Of a DNA stretch of 34,631 bases, positions 1-9,000 are shown piece by piece. Origin of the DNA: Bacteroidota bacterium (lineage in GTDB: Bacteria > Bacteroidota > Bacteroidia > Chitinophagales > Chitinophagaceae). Both the position numbers and the translations under genes were made by a program. Each line of letters opens with the position of its first letter. Positions within the stretch are counted from its first letter, which is position 1. The notes beneath the pieces were generated by a model, which did not search any database, was not told where the DNA came from, and saw only the letters and a program-made list of their open reading frames with translations. The stretch spans positions 1 through 34,631 of the forward strand of contig JANYEA010000016.1 in NCBI GenBank assembly GCA_025363385.1. Reading direction: 5' to 3'.

Positions 1-319
1 AGCTAAATAAATGAATGTAAATGCCAATAATTTTAAAAGCGTAACTTTAAGTGTAAACAGAATCCAGGATTAAGAATTACCAGTGTAAGGAAATATCAGG
101 ATTTAATTTTAAAAAGGTAAGGTTTATTTAGGACTAGACATATTCATTATATGAAGGGTTCTAGATTGGTTTTGCATGATAGATATATTCTTTTAAGAAA
201 AAAAGCAATTGAATTAATTGAACTGCTAAAAAAGGAATATCATCTTTCATAGATGATTAAAAAGGGTTAACTATAGTGTTGGTTCATCTGCTTTTAGAAT
301 AATCGGAAGATTATGTGAA
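1..319. other. Non-coding or weakly coding left edge
   Basis: No recognisable protein family is visible on either strand. The stretch is AT-rich, with stops in all frames except for one short plus-strand frame (listed separately). A small hairpin, ATCATC/GATGAT at 239-257, overlaps that frame's stop codon. Because a clear plus-strand terminator follows at 320, something in this stretch or left of the window is probably transcribed rightward. Confidence 0.4.
151..252 (+). CDS. Possible small ORF or gene remnant, 33 aa
   Basis: A short frame starts at ATG 151 and is open back to 121. The predicted peptide is rich in Lys, Leu, Ile and Glu and ends in a likely amphipathic helix (KKAIELIELLKKEY). 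I recognise no family. In favour of it being real: a strong terminator lies 70 nt downstream with no other gene to serve. Against: it is very short, has no visible promoter and could be a decayed fragment of a longer gene. Treat it as a candidate only. Confidence 0.2.
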   Translation: MKGSRLVLHDRYILLRKKAIELIELLKKEYHLS

Positions 320-355
320 CTGGAATAAAAACTTTTATTCCAGCATATTTTTTTT
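320..355 (+). terminator. Rho-independent terminator with perfect 11-bp stem
   Basis: The arms CTGGAATAAAA (320-330) and TTTTATTCCAG (333-343) are perfect reverse complements around a central AC. In RNA the innermost pairs would open to form the loop. The stem is followed by CATA and a run of eight or more T. This ends transcription arriving from the left and separates it from the SnoaL-like gene at 404. Confidence 0.75.
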
Positions 356-403
356 CCCACTATATTTAAAGAAATCTTTATTTCAACCCCTAAAATCATT
401 AGT

Positions 404-790
404 ATGACAAATGTTGATTTAGTTAAGGAGGCATATTCTAATTTTTCTACTGGCAATGTAAGTGGTGTTTTAGCCATGTTTGACGCTGCAATTGAATGGC
501 ATGAATGCAAAGGTATGCCTTTTGTTAAAGGAGATGGTATTTTCATTGGACCAGAAGCAATAGTAACTAATGTTTTTATGAATCTCCCAGTATCCTTTGA
601 CGGATTTAATATAGCAGTAAAGGAAATATTTGGTGCAGATGATAAAGTTGTAATGGTAGGTTATTATCAGGGAACGAATAAAGCTACGGGTAATACATTC
701 AAAGCAAATGCTACGCATACCTGGACAGTTAACAACGGAAAGGTTACCCATTTTTTCCAAGCTGTGGATACTGCTACAATTAGCAGATAA
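404..790 (+). CDS. SnoaL-like / ketosteroid-isomerase-like protein (NTF2 fold)
   Basis: This 128-residue protein has the layout of the SnoaL-like branch of the NTF2 superfamily. A helical N-terminus with the pattern VKEAYSNFSTGNV and LAMFDAAIEWHE is followed by alternating strands, ending in HTWTVNNGKVTHFFQAVDTA. These are cone-shaped alpha+beta barrels that bind small hydrophobic ligands or act as isomerases and hydrolases. The substrate cannot be told from sequence, and many members are uncharacterised. No signal peptide, so it is cytoplasmic. The gene stands alone behind a terminator and converges on the hydrolase at 1012. The ATG at 404 gives the usual N-terminus for the family, so I keep it. 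Confidence 0.8.
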   Translation: MTNVDLVKEAYSNFSTGNVSGVLAMFDAAIEWHECKGMPFVKGDGIFIGPEAIVTNVFMNLPVSFDGFNIAVKEIFGADDKVVMVGYYQGTNKATGNTFKANATHTWTVNNGKVTHFFQAVDTATISR

Positions 791-938
791 CTTAAAAATA
801 AAGAAATACACAATTATTGAAAATAATATTAAATCAAAGGAAGTATAAAATGATAAATACTGAATCGATACGGGTTACAAATCCTGTCATTTCATATGTA
901 TTTCAAACCATTTCTTATTAAATTCAAACTTTAGGTTT

Positions 939-962
939 AACCTATCGGAACATTGATAGGTT
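939..962. terminator. Hairpin between convergent genes
   Basis: The arms AACCTATC (939-946) and GATAGGTT (955-962) are perfect 8-bp reverse complements with an 8-nt loop. A second, overlapping dyad, TAGGTT-T-AACCTA (932-944), shares the left arm, and another TTTAGGTT occurs near 983. The position between two convergent genes suits a bidirectional terminator, but there is no clean T-run, so a protein-binding role is not excluded. Confidence 0.4.
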
Positions 963-1011
963 CACTGGCATTTATTTTTGTATTTAGGTTATCTGAGAAT
1001 TTCGTCCGAGC

Positions 1012-1884
1012 CTAATTTAAAAAATTGTTCATGTAGTTAAAAATTGTGGTTGTTTGCATCATCAGACTTACATGCCCTTGTGCAGGAACAATGGCCAATT
1101 GTGATTTTGGCATCGGCTGAAGATCTGCAGCTACAACACCCCCAATTAATTGATATGTTTTTATCAATTCAATTTTATCGAGCCCGTCATTATCACCAGA
1201 TATAATTAATACAGGTGCAGATATTTTTGCAATATTTGAGTCTCCAACATCGAATGTTTCTTTGGAGAAAACTAACATTTGCTCTAAAAATTTTCTCCAT
1301 TTAGTTTTATCTGGAGCCACTGCATCATATTCATTTTTCAAAGGAGTGTCATCAAAAAATTCAAGCTTAAAATTTTCTAAACCACTGTTTACTATTGGAA
1401 GCCAACCTTTGGTTTTATAAGTAGAAGAAATAATTACTAGTTTTTTTAGCCGTTTTGGACTTTGAACTGCAAATTGGTAAGCCACAGAACCGCCCATACT
1501 AAATCCTGCAATATCTGCACTGTCAATTTTTAAATAATCCATTACACCCTCAACATCACTAGCTAAGGATGTAATCGATAATTTTCTTTCTGAATATGCT
1601 GTATGCCCATGTCCCTGCATTTCAATGGCAATTACTTTTCTGGTTTTTGACAGTTCAGGAATCAACAGGCCCCAGTTCATTTCAATTGTATAAAATGCCC
1701 CGTGCAACAAAACTAAAGGTCTGCCTTCGCCATAAACCTCATAATAAACTTTGATACCATTTACTGGGGCATAACCACTACTGGAAGGTTTTATTTGCTG
1801 ACCTTGCGATTGGAAAGAAACAAACATAATTGCAATCAGTAGTTTTAATTTACTAAGAATATTTATTTTAAAAATATTTTTCAT
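1012..1884 (-). CDS. Secreted alpha/beta hydrolase
   Basis: This 290-residue alpha/beta-hydrolase-fold protein is probably exported. Residues 1-29 form a signal peptide (Lys-rich start, hydrophobic core, then QSQGQQ). The oxyanion-loop motif LLHGAF is near residue 60, and the nucleophile elbow GFSMGG places the catalytic Ser at 129. The likely acid is Asp231 or Asp233 in ISGDND, and the His is 271 in AQGHVS. The closest recognisable group is esterase, lipase or haloperoxidase-like hydrolases; the substrate is unknown. It is transcribed away from the barrel gene at 2178, and the 293-nt gap between them holds both promoters. The start used puts the signal peptide directly at the N-terminus. Confidence 0.85.
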   Translation of the reverse strand: MKNIFKINILSKLKLLIAIMFVSFQSQGQQIKPSSSGYAPVNGIKVYYEVYGEGRPLVLLHGAFYTIEMNWGLLIPELSKTRKVIAIEMQGHGHTAYSERKLSITSLASDVEGVMDYLKIDSADIAGFSMGGSVAYQFAVQSPKRLKKLVIISSTYKTKGWLPIVNSGLENFKLEFFDDTPLKNEYDAVAPDKTKWRKFLEQMLVFSKETFDVGDSNIAKISAPVLIISGDNDGLDKIELIKTYQLIGGVVAADLQPMPKSQLAIVPAQGHVSLMMQTTTIFNYMNNFLN

Positions 1885-2059
1885 AGTACTATTTATTTTG
1901 ACTCTGCTAAAAAAGTTTCTTCTAATATACTATTAATATTTTTTCTTTAATAGGATGATAGAAAATCGAAGCCTGTCAAGTACTATTCGCTTTTTTGTGT
2001 CGCATTAAGCCATCTATTAGCATTAAGCAAGTATGGAATTTATCCGAAGCTTTCTAAAA

Positions 2060-2106
2060 ATACCCTCCCAAGGGTATATCAGAGATTATGAAACAGAATA
2101 CTTTTG
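2060..2106 (+). promoter_or_regulatory. Dyad A and -7 box: putative class II activated promoter
   Basis: A perfect dyad ATACCCT-CCCA-AGGGTAT spans 2060-2077. After exactly 21 nt there is a full Bacteroidota -7 box, TACTTTTG (2099-2106). There is no TTG-type -33 element; the dyad occupies that place. Counting from the -7 box, the dyad centre would be near -42, the usual position of a class II activator. The same arrangement recurs at 27729 and, on the minus strand, at 30584. The predicted transcript begins near 2112, so the upstream ATG at 2088 would not be transcribed and the gene should start at 2178. Confidence 0.6.
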
Positions 2107-2177
2107 ATGCTGAGTGGTTCATAGAACTCATTTTTATAATTAATCTGTCATTTCTTTTTTTTTCAAAACTAAATAGT

Positions 2178-2891
2178 ATGAAACAAATCATCTGCCTGCT
2201 AATCTTAATGACTTCATTTTTAATATCATTCGGTCAAAAAAACAAAAAGAATGCCGCAGATGGGAATGCATTCAATATAGGTATTATATATGCTAAGCCA
2301 ACCAGGGTAGAATTTGAAAAATATTTTTCTGTGGTCGCTGATTCGTTACACCTCAATGCATCTATAATACCTAAGAACACCTACGGACTTGCTATTGCCT
2401 ACACTATCTTAAATGAAAAATGGGAGTTCGAAATGGGTGGAGGTCTTACTTCAGGCATTAAGGAAAGAAGTAGTAATACATCAAAAACGAATACTGCTTC
2501 TTTAAGCACAAGCACTATTGATATTCATTTTGGAGTTTCTAAATATATCTTGGGCCCTTTATTTATTGGCTTTGATTTAGGGGCCATCAGTAATGCTGGA
2601 AAATTTGAAGTAGTAGAAACCTCAGGTACCTTATTCGAATCAAGCCCTGAGAGCCATAACCCATTTAAAGGCTATGCTTTTTCTGTTAGACCAAAAGCAG
2701 GTTTCTTTTTCCCTTTCAAAGCCGGTACTTATTCCGGAATTAAATTAAATGCTTTTTATGATTACGGAATCTCGAAATATGAATTTTATAAAAATGATCT
2801 ATTTCAATCAAGATTGAAAAATTATGTTGGTGCTACTAAATCTTCTTTTAATGGTTTTGGAGCACAATTGGTTTTGGTTTTTGGTATATAA
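2178..2891 (+). CDS. Outer-membrane beta-barrel-like protein
   Basis: The 237-residue protein starts with a clear signal peptide (residues 1 to about 20, hydrophobic core then SFGQ). The rest is a series of alternating polar/hydrophobic strands rich in Gly, Phe and Tyr, ending in GFGAQLVLVFGI, as in small Bacteroidota outer-membrane barrels. No catalytic motif is seen and the specific family is not recognised. The frame is open to an ATG at 2088, but that would put 30 residues before the signal peptide and would lie upstream of the -7 box at 2099. The start at 2178 is therefore preferred. The TPR gene follows after 72 nt and may share the transcript. Confidence 0.6.
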   Translation: MKQIICLLILMTSFLISFGQKNKKNAADGNAFNIGIIYAKPTRVEFEKYFSVVADSLHLNASIIPKNTYGLAIAYTILNEKWEFEMGGGLTSGIKERSSNTSKTNTASLSTSTIDIHFGVSKYILGPLFIGFDLGAISNAGKFEVVETSGTLFESSPESHNPFKGYAFSVRPKAGFFFPFKAGTYSGIKLNAFYDYGISKYEFYKNDLFQSRLKNYVGATKSSFNGFGAQLVLVFGI

Positions 2892-2963
2892 TCAAAGTTT
2901 AGATTATTCTGTTTGAATTAAAAATATATAGTAGCGGAAAAGTCTTAAAAGAAATATCAGTCT

Positions 2964-4640
2964 ATGAAAAAGGCAATCACATTATTTACAGCCATTTTAT
3001 GGTTTGGCATTATTTCTGCTCAAATTACCAAGGAGCAAAATGATCAATTGATTGAACAACTCAAATTAAAAGAGCAAAGAGATCAAAAGATTATCCAAAA
3101 CGCAAATGCAGCTGAAATTTTAAACATCAAACCTTTTTCTAGTGATAGTATCATTGCGATTGTAAAGAAAGTTGATGGGAAAAAGGATTTAAGCCTGCTG
3201 GAATTTTTTATTCATAATAATTATGGGGGTAATGAATGTGATCAACTTGAAAAGTACGGACTTGCAGATACTTTTTACTTGTCGGTAAAAAACAATACCT
3301 ATTACAAAGGAATGCAGTCTTTATCGAAATTAGAAGGATACTATTATGCCAAAAATCGATATGATTATGCCAGGTCTTTGTACAAAAGAAAAAAATTTCA
3401 AGAAGCCATACCAGAATTTGAATTTGCTTCTTTTTATTATAAACCAGATTCCTCTTACTATTACGCAGGTAAATCGGGCAGCTATTTATTGGAATCAGGA
3501 AAAGCAATTAATATACAGTCCGTATTAAACAATTATAACAAAGCGATAGAATTAAGTATAAAAAATAATTTATTTTTAAGAGAAAGGGGAATATTTTATT
3601 TAAGAAACCTTAAAGATACTTCTAGTGCTTTTGAAGATTTTACCAAAGCCACTCTCTTAAATTCAAAAGATGATATTGCTTTCCAGTACTTAGCCAGCAT
3701 TCAATATTTCAAATTAAATTATAAAGAAGCAATTGCTAATATTTCGAAAAGTATTGACATAGATAAATCCAATGCTGAATATTTTTTTAAAAGGGCTGTC
3801 TTTTGCAAAACAATCAAAGCTTATGCCAATGCTATAACTGATTTAAACGAAGCCATTTTTTTGGAACTAACAAATGCACCCTATTATATTTATAGAGCTC
3901 AATGTAATAAGGCACTGAATAATTATACGGCAGCATATGACGATTATGGTTTTGCTACCCTTCTAAACCCTAAAGACGAAGAATCTAAAAAAGAATTACT
4001 AAAGCTTGATCCCTATTTGAAATCGGAATATGAGAAGATGGGCTTTACAACTCAAAACGCGTTTCAATTTTTTATGGATAGAGCAGAAAAAACTGCAAAA
4101 TTATCTGAGGGATTTAATATGGGGCCTGCTGTAATGAATTATTATAAATGTATTCAGGTGGAACCTAAGAATCCCATTCCCTATCATAAAGCAGGCTTGA
4201 TTTTTAAGGGTTTAAAATTGAATCAATACGCAGCACAATTTTTACGATATGCAGCATTTGCAGATGGGAAAAACCCTGAATACTTTACTGATTTGGGTCA
4301 CTATTATTTAGATAACGAATTGAATTACAAAGCAGCTTCCGGATGTTACGATACTGCTGCTTTAATGGGTTCCGTAAATGCCAAAATGTATATGACTAGC
4401 GCTGCAGTGAAAAAGGTATATTTAAATAAATACAATGAAGCCCTAAAAGATATTAATATTGCATTAACCATTGAACCCACTAGCAAAGATGCAAAAATGG
4501 TTAGGGGGCTTCTATATCTTGAGAATCTGAAAAATTACAATGCAGCATTATCAGATTTTGAAGCACTCATTAAAATAGATCCTAAAAATGTAGATTATAT
4601 CGATGCTTTGCAAGCCTGCAAAGAAGCCATGAAAAAATAA
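2964..4640 (+). CDS. Secreted tetratricopeptide-repeat protein
   Basis: This is a 558-residue protein with an N-terminal signal peptide (about residues 1-20, ending ISAQ). The remainder is helical repeats: several units fit the 34-residue TPR pattern, for example YKEAIANISKSIDIDKSNAEY, FEDFTKATLLNSKDD and YNEALKDINIALTIEPTSKDA. TPR arrays are protein-binding scaffolds; in Bacteroidota exported ones often serve envelope assembly or gliding/secretion complexes, but no partner can be named here. Weak internal hairpin pairing (ATAATC/GATTAT, 2888-2907) separates it from the barrel gene. A weak box TCTGTTTG (2908-2915) might give it some transcription of its own. Confidence 0.8.
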   Translation: MKKAITLFTAILWFGIISAQITKEQNDQLIEQLKLKEQRDQKIIQNANAAEILNIKPFSSDSIIAIVKKVDGKKDLSLLEFFIHNNYGGNECDQLEKYGLADTFYLSVKNNTYYKGMQSLSKLEGYYYAKNRYDYARSLYKRKKFQEAIPEFEFASFYYKPDSSYYYAGKSGSYLLESGKAINIQSVLNNYNKAIELSIKNNLFLRERGIFYLRNLKDTSSAFEDFTKATLLNSKDDIAFQYLASIQYFKLNYKEAIANISKSIDIDKSNAEYFFKRAVFCKTIKAYANAITDLNEAIFLELTNAPYYIYRAQCNKALNNYTAAYDDYGFATLLNPKDEESKKELLKLDPYLKSEYEKMGFTTQNAFQFFMDRAEKTAKLSEGFNMGPAVMNYYKCIQVEPKNPIPYHKAGLIFKGLKLNQYAAQFLRYAAFADGKNPEYFTDLGHYYLDNELNYKAASGCYDTAALMGSVNAKMYMTSAAVKKVYLNKYNEALKDINIALTIEPTSKDAKMVRGLLYLENLKNYNAALSDFEALIKIDPKNVDYIDALQACKEAMKK

Positions 4641-4767
4641 ATTTAAAAAATAAATGGGAGTTTAGAATGAATAGCAGTTTTTAATGACAAAATTCATTAT
4701 CTTATCTGGCAATCATTTTGGCAATGAATTAAACCCCACTATCATGTTACCTGCCACTCAAAATACA

Positions 4768-5169
4768 ATGCCTCAGAAATTTCTAAGAATTCTATTAGGG
4801 GCATTTATGGTGTTGGCTGCCATTGGGCACCTGACTTATCAAAGAGCTGAATTTCAAGCCCAGGTTCCAGATTGGATTCCCCTGAGTAAAGACTTGGTAG
4901 TTATTTTATCTGGAATTGTAGAGTTGGGCTTAGGATTGAGCATGATTTTTTGGAAAAGCCAGCGAATAAAAGTGGGCTTGGCATTAGCGATATTTTATGT
5001 GTTGATCTTTCCCGGAAATATTGGTCAATATGTAAACCATATAAGCGCTTTTGGACTTGATACAGATAAAGCCAGATTAATTCGTTTATTTTTTCAACCC
5101 GTTTTAATTGTATGGGCTCTTTGGTCAACCGGCGCGTTACAATTTTATTTTACCAGAAATAAAAAATAA
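4768..5169 (+). CDS. DoxX-like integral membrane protein
   Basis: A small protein with about four hydrophobic segments: FLRILLGAFMVLAAIGH, VVILSGIVELGLGLSMIF, VGLALAIFYVLIFPGNI and LIRLFFQPVLIVWALWS. The GHLTY and NIGQYVNH elements and the overall layout fit the DoxX/DUF4267-like membrane family, whose biochemical role is poorly known (some members are linked to thiosulfate or quinone metabolism). The open frame extends back to ATG codons at 4744 and 4684. I use 4768 because family members begin just before the first membrane segment, and the extra 28 residues have no membrane or signal character. The stop lies 6 nt from the stop of the convergent gene at 5176, with no terminator between. Confidence 0.65.
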   Translation: MPQKFLRILLGAFMVLAAIGHLTYQRAEFQAQVPDWIPLSKDLVVILSGIVELGLGLSMIFWKSQRIKVGLALAIFYVLIFPGNIGQYVNHISAFGLDTDKARLIRLFFQPVLIVWALWSTGALQFYFTRNKK

Positions 5170-5175
5170 ACCCCG

Positions 5176-6000
5176 CTATTTCACATGTAAGGTAATTTCT
5201 TTTTCTTTTGTCAGAAAGTCTGCATCTACTAATTTCTTTGCACCACTTTCTAATAATGCTGTATCAGGCACTTTTACGATGGGTTGTATACATGACATAT
5301 TTTTTTCTCTAAATGGAATATTGTAACTGAGGTTATAAGCAGAAATGATCGACCATCTTGATTTTTCGGAAGTATTCGCAGCAGAACGATGTAAAATATT
5401 ACTGTGAAAAAATAATACATCACCAGGTTTTAATCCAACATACACTAACTCGCAATTTTTTTCTGCCTCATTTACAAAATCAATATCTGCTCCCTGTTGC
5501 TCACCCGCAAAACTGTGCTCAAAGCGTTGCATTTTATGACTTCCTTTTAATACCTGCAAACATCCATTTTCCTTTGAAGCTTCTGTTAGTGCAAGCATCA
5601 CTGATATCATGGCTTCCGGATACAAAAAACCATTTTTATACCAATAACCATAATCCTGATGCCATTCCCAGGCTCCGCCCACTTTTGGTTCTTTCTGCAT
5701 TACTTTAGAATGAAAATGGCACACTTTTCCATCAGTTCCTAAAAGAGCTGTCACTGCATTTACCATTCTCTCAGAACGAGACATTAAACCAAATGAATCA
5801 TCTCCAGGTGTAAACCATAAAGTAAGCCTTGTGCGTTTGCCAGTTTGGTCATTAAAGTCCATTGAATTGCCTATCACATCCTCATCAAGCGATAGTTTGT
5901 AAAGAAGGCTAGTTTCTTCTTCCGAAAAAAAATGCTCTTTTATTAAATAACCATCCCGATGGTAAGCTTGTTCTTCCTCATGCGTTAACTGGTACTGCAT
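5176..6000 (-). CDS. Phytanoyl-CoA dioxygenase family protein
   Basis: This 274-residue protein belongs to the PhyH branch of Fe(II)/2-oxoglutarate oxygenases, which hydroxylate or otherwise oxidise small metabolites in the cytoplasm. The iron-binding facial triad is visible as His114 and Asp116 in WHQDYGYW and His204 in NILHRSAAN. Arg215 in SEKSRWSI, 11 residues on, is the usual 2-oxoglutarate carboxylate ligand. The N-terminus (YHRDGYLIKEHFF) is the normal family start. The substrate is not predictable. It is divergent from the large Asp-box gene, with only 51 nt between the two start codons, so their promoters overlap. Confidence 0.9.
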   Translation of the reverse strand: MQYQLTHEEEQAYHRDGYLIKEHFFSEEETSLLYKLSLDEDVIGNSMDFNDQTGKRTRLTLWFTPGDDSFGLMSRSERMVNAVTALLGTDGKVCHFHSKVMQKEPKVGGAWEWHQDYGYWYKNGFLYPEAMISVMLALTEASKENGCLQVLKGSHKMQRFEHSFAGEQQGADIDFVNEAEKNCELVYVGLKPGDVLFFHSNILHRSAANTSEKSRWSIISAYNLSYNIPFREKNMSCIQPIVKVPDTALLESGAKKLVDADFLTKEKEITLHVK

Positions 6001-6051
6001 ACAGATTCTTCATTTTATTACCCTAAATTTAAAATACTAAATCTTAACTGC

Positions 6052-9000
6052 ATGTATAAATCTTCCTTCTTTTTATTAACGATACTACTTCTTGGCTCAA
6101 TCGCTGGTTTTTCACAAAAAACAAAAAAAACAATCGAAACAAAAATAACTACTCCTGTAGCTTATGACAGCTTATTCAAAGGCTTGCAATGGAGAAATAT
6201 AGGGCCATTTCGTGGAGGTAGAGCCAATACCATTGCTGGCGTAATTGGCAATGATCAAGTGTTTTATGCTGGTTATACAGGCGGTGGTGTTTGGAAAACA
6301 GTAGATGGTGGTTTACACTGGAAAAATATTTCAGATGGTTTTTTTAAAGTGGGTACCATTGGTGCAATTAGTGTTTCTGAATCTGATCCCAATATTATTT
6401 ATGTGGGTTCTGGAGAACATGCTGTTCGAGGTGTAATGACTTCCTATGGTGATGGTGTTTATAAATCTACGGATGCTGGAAAAACATGGAAAAATATAGG
6501 CCTCATGCATAGCAGACATATTTCTAATATCGCAATCCATCCTACTAACCCTGATATTGTTTTTGTAGGCGCGCAAGGAACGGTGCATGGACCGAATAAT
6601 GAAAGAGGTGTTTATAAAACTATAGATGGCGGACTTAGCTGGAAAAGAACTTTATATGTAGATGATAGCACAGGCATTAGCAATTTAGTGATAGATATGA
6701 ATAATCCCAGAGTCTTGTATGCTGCCACTTGGCAACACCGCCGTTATCCCTGGACGATGGAAAGCGGTGGCCCTGGTAGTGCCATTTGGAAATCAACGGA
6801 TGCGGGTGAAACATGGAACAAAATCATTTCAGGATTGCCAGTACAAATGGGAAAAATTGGCATTACAGTTTCAAGAGCTAACTCCAATAAAGTGTTTGCA
6901 ATTGTAGAAGCAGAGAGATCGAAAGCTGGTTTATACCGATCAGATAATGGAGGTAATACTTGGAGCCTTATTTGTAACGATAATAAAATTACTGCACGTG
7001 CATGGTACTATATGAAGATTTTTGCAGATCCTAAAAATGAAGACATCGTGTATGTGCTGAATTATTCCGTATCAAAGTCAATCGACGGCGGAAAAACATA
7101 TAGCGATCTGCCTATTCAACATGGCGATACACATGAACTTTGGATCAATCCCAATGAGCCAAAAACAATTGCCCTTGCAGATGATGGTGGTGCTTCCATA
7201 TCCTATAACAATGGTAAAAGCTGGAGCAGTTTAATGAACCAACCCACAGCACAATTCTATAGGGTTAATGTAGATAACCGTTTCCCTTATTGGGTGTATG
7301 GTGGGCAACAGGATAATACTTCTGTGATGGCTGCTACCAGAAATAATGGGGCCGGTCTTTCCGAAAAAGATTGGTTGGTTGGCCCTGGTGGTGAGAGCGC
7401 CTACATTGTGTTTGATCCCAATAATCCCACTACTTTATTTGGGGGTGGATACCAGGGATTTATTGATGTGATGGATGCTAAAACAAAAGAAGTGAAAGAT
7501 GTGCAGGCATATCCTTCAGTAAATATGGGTGGTGAACCAAAGGAAATGAAATATCGATTTAATTGGAATACGCCTCTTGCAGTATCACCGCATGATCCAT
7601 CGGTTTTATATCAGGGTGGGAATGTATTATTTAAAACTACAAATGCTGGCATGAGTTGGGATGTGATTAGCCCAGATCTTACTAGAAATGATACTTCTAA
7701 ACAAGGCCCCGGCGGCAGACCCTTTATTAATGAAGGTGCTGGTGGTGAAAACTACAATACCATTTATTATGTGATGGAATCATCTTTGGAAAAATCTGTG
7801 ATATGGACTGGTTCTGATTGCGGATTAGTACATCTTACCAAAGATGGTGGTACCAATTGGACAAATGTTACACCCGCAGGTTTACAAGAATGTATGATTC
7901 ATTCGATTGAGTTATCGCCCCATGATAAAGCCACAGCCTATATCTCAGCCACACGTTATAAATTCAATGATTTTGCTTCCTATACTTTTAAAACAACGGA
8001 TTATGGTAAAACATGGACCAGGATAGATCATGGTATTGATCAGGATGATTTTATCAGAGTGATTAGAGAAGATAAAAAAACAAAAGATTTATTATATGCA
8101 GGAAGCGAACGCGGGTTTTATGTTTCCTATAGTGGAGGTGCTAATTGGACTAAATTACAATTGAATTTACCCTTAGTACCAATTCTGGATATTGCTATTC
8201 ACGATAACGATTTGGTTGCTGCTACTGCTGGTAGGGCTTTTTGGATATTAGATGATATTGGTTCTTTACAACAGTCAAGTAACCTGATTACAAAACAGGA
8301 AATAAAATTGTTCAATCCCAAACCTGCTATGCATTATAGCGGAGCAAGGTATAGTGCTGAAATGGACAATAGTGATGCTACCAATGGCACGAATCCATTG
8401 CAAGGAGTGATACTCGATTATTATTTACCTGAAATGGCTGATACTAATTTGTTGAAATTAGTGATCACTGATTTGAATAATAAAATAATCAGAACTTATA
8501 CCAATCAGAAAGATGAAAAGTTTAAAGCCTTTCCTGGTGGCCCATCCCCTGCAGTATTAATTCCATCTGAAAAAGGACTAAATCGTTTTGCATGGGACTT
8601 AACAGGAGAAGACATTAAGCCTTCTGTTCCAGGCTTATCCGTTTTGTCGGGATATAGTGGGTATTCTTTTGCCCCTGGAAAATATAAAGCAAAACTTAGT
8701 TACAAAGGGACAGAACTTGAAACAACCATAGAGGTGTTGCAAGACCCTAATTTAAAAGTTACATCTGCCGATTGGAACGAACAACAACAATATTTACTGC
8801 AGGTGACGAAAGACGTTTCTGAAGTTTATACTATAGTAAGTCAAATTCGATCTGTAAAAAAACAAATGGAAGCTTACAGTGAACTATTGAAAAATAATTC
8901 CGATTTTAAAGACATGCTTGAAAAAGGTAAAGCGCTAACTGAAAAACTCAACCAATTTGAAGCTAAGTTGGTTGAATCAAGACAAAAAACGGGTCAGGAC

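Noticed and set aside
2002..2028. Direct repeat GCATTAAGC twice, 18 nt apart, before dyad A
   Set aside because: Short, AT-rich and not repeated at the other two promoters; could be an operator but there is nothing to support it.
2088..2177. Upstream ATG giving a 267-aa version of the barrel-like protein
   Set aside because: It adds 30 residues before a clean signal peptide and lies upstream of the -7 box at 2099-2106.
6300..8160. Recurrent short DNA similarity within the 1056-aa protein gene
   Set aside because: It reflects the repeated Asp-box protein motif, not a DNA repeat or an array.
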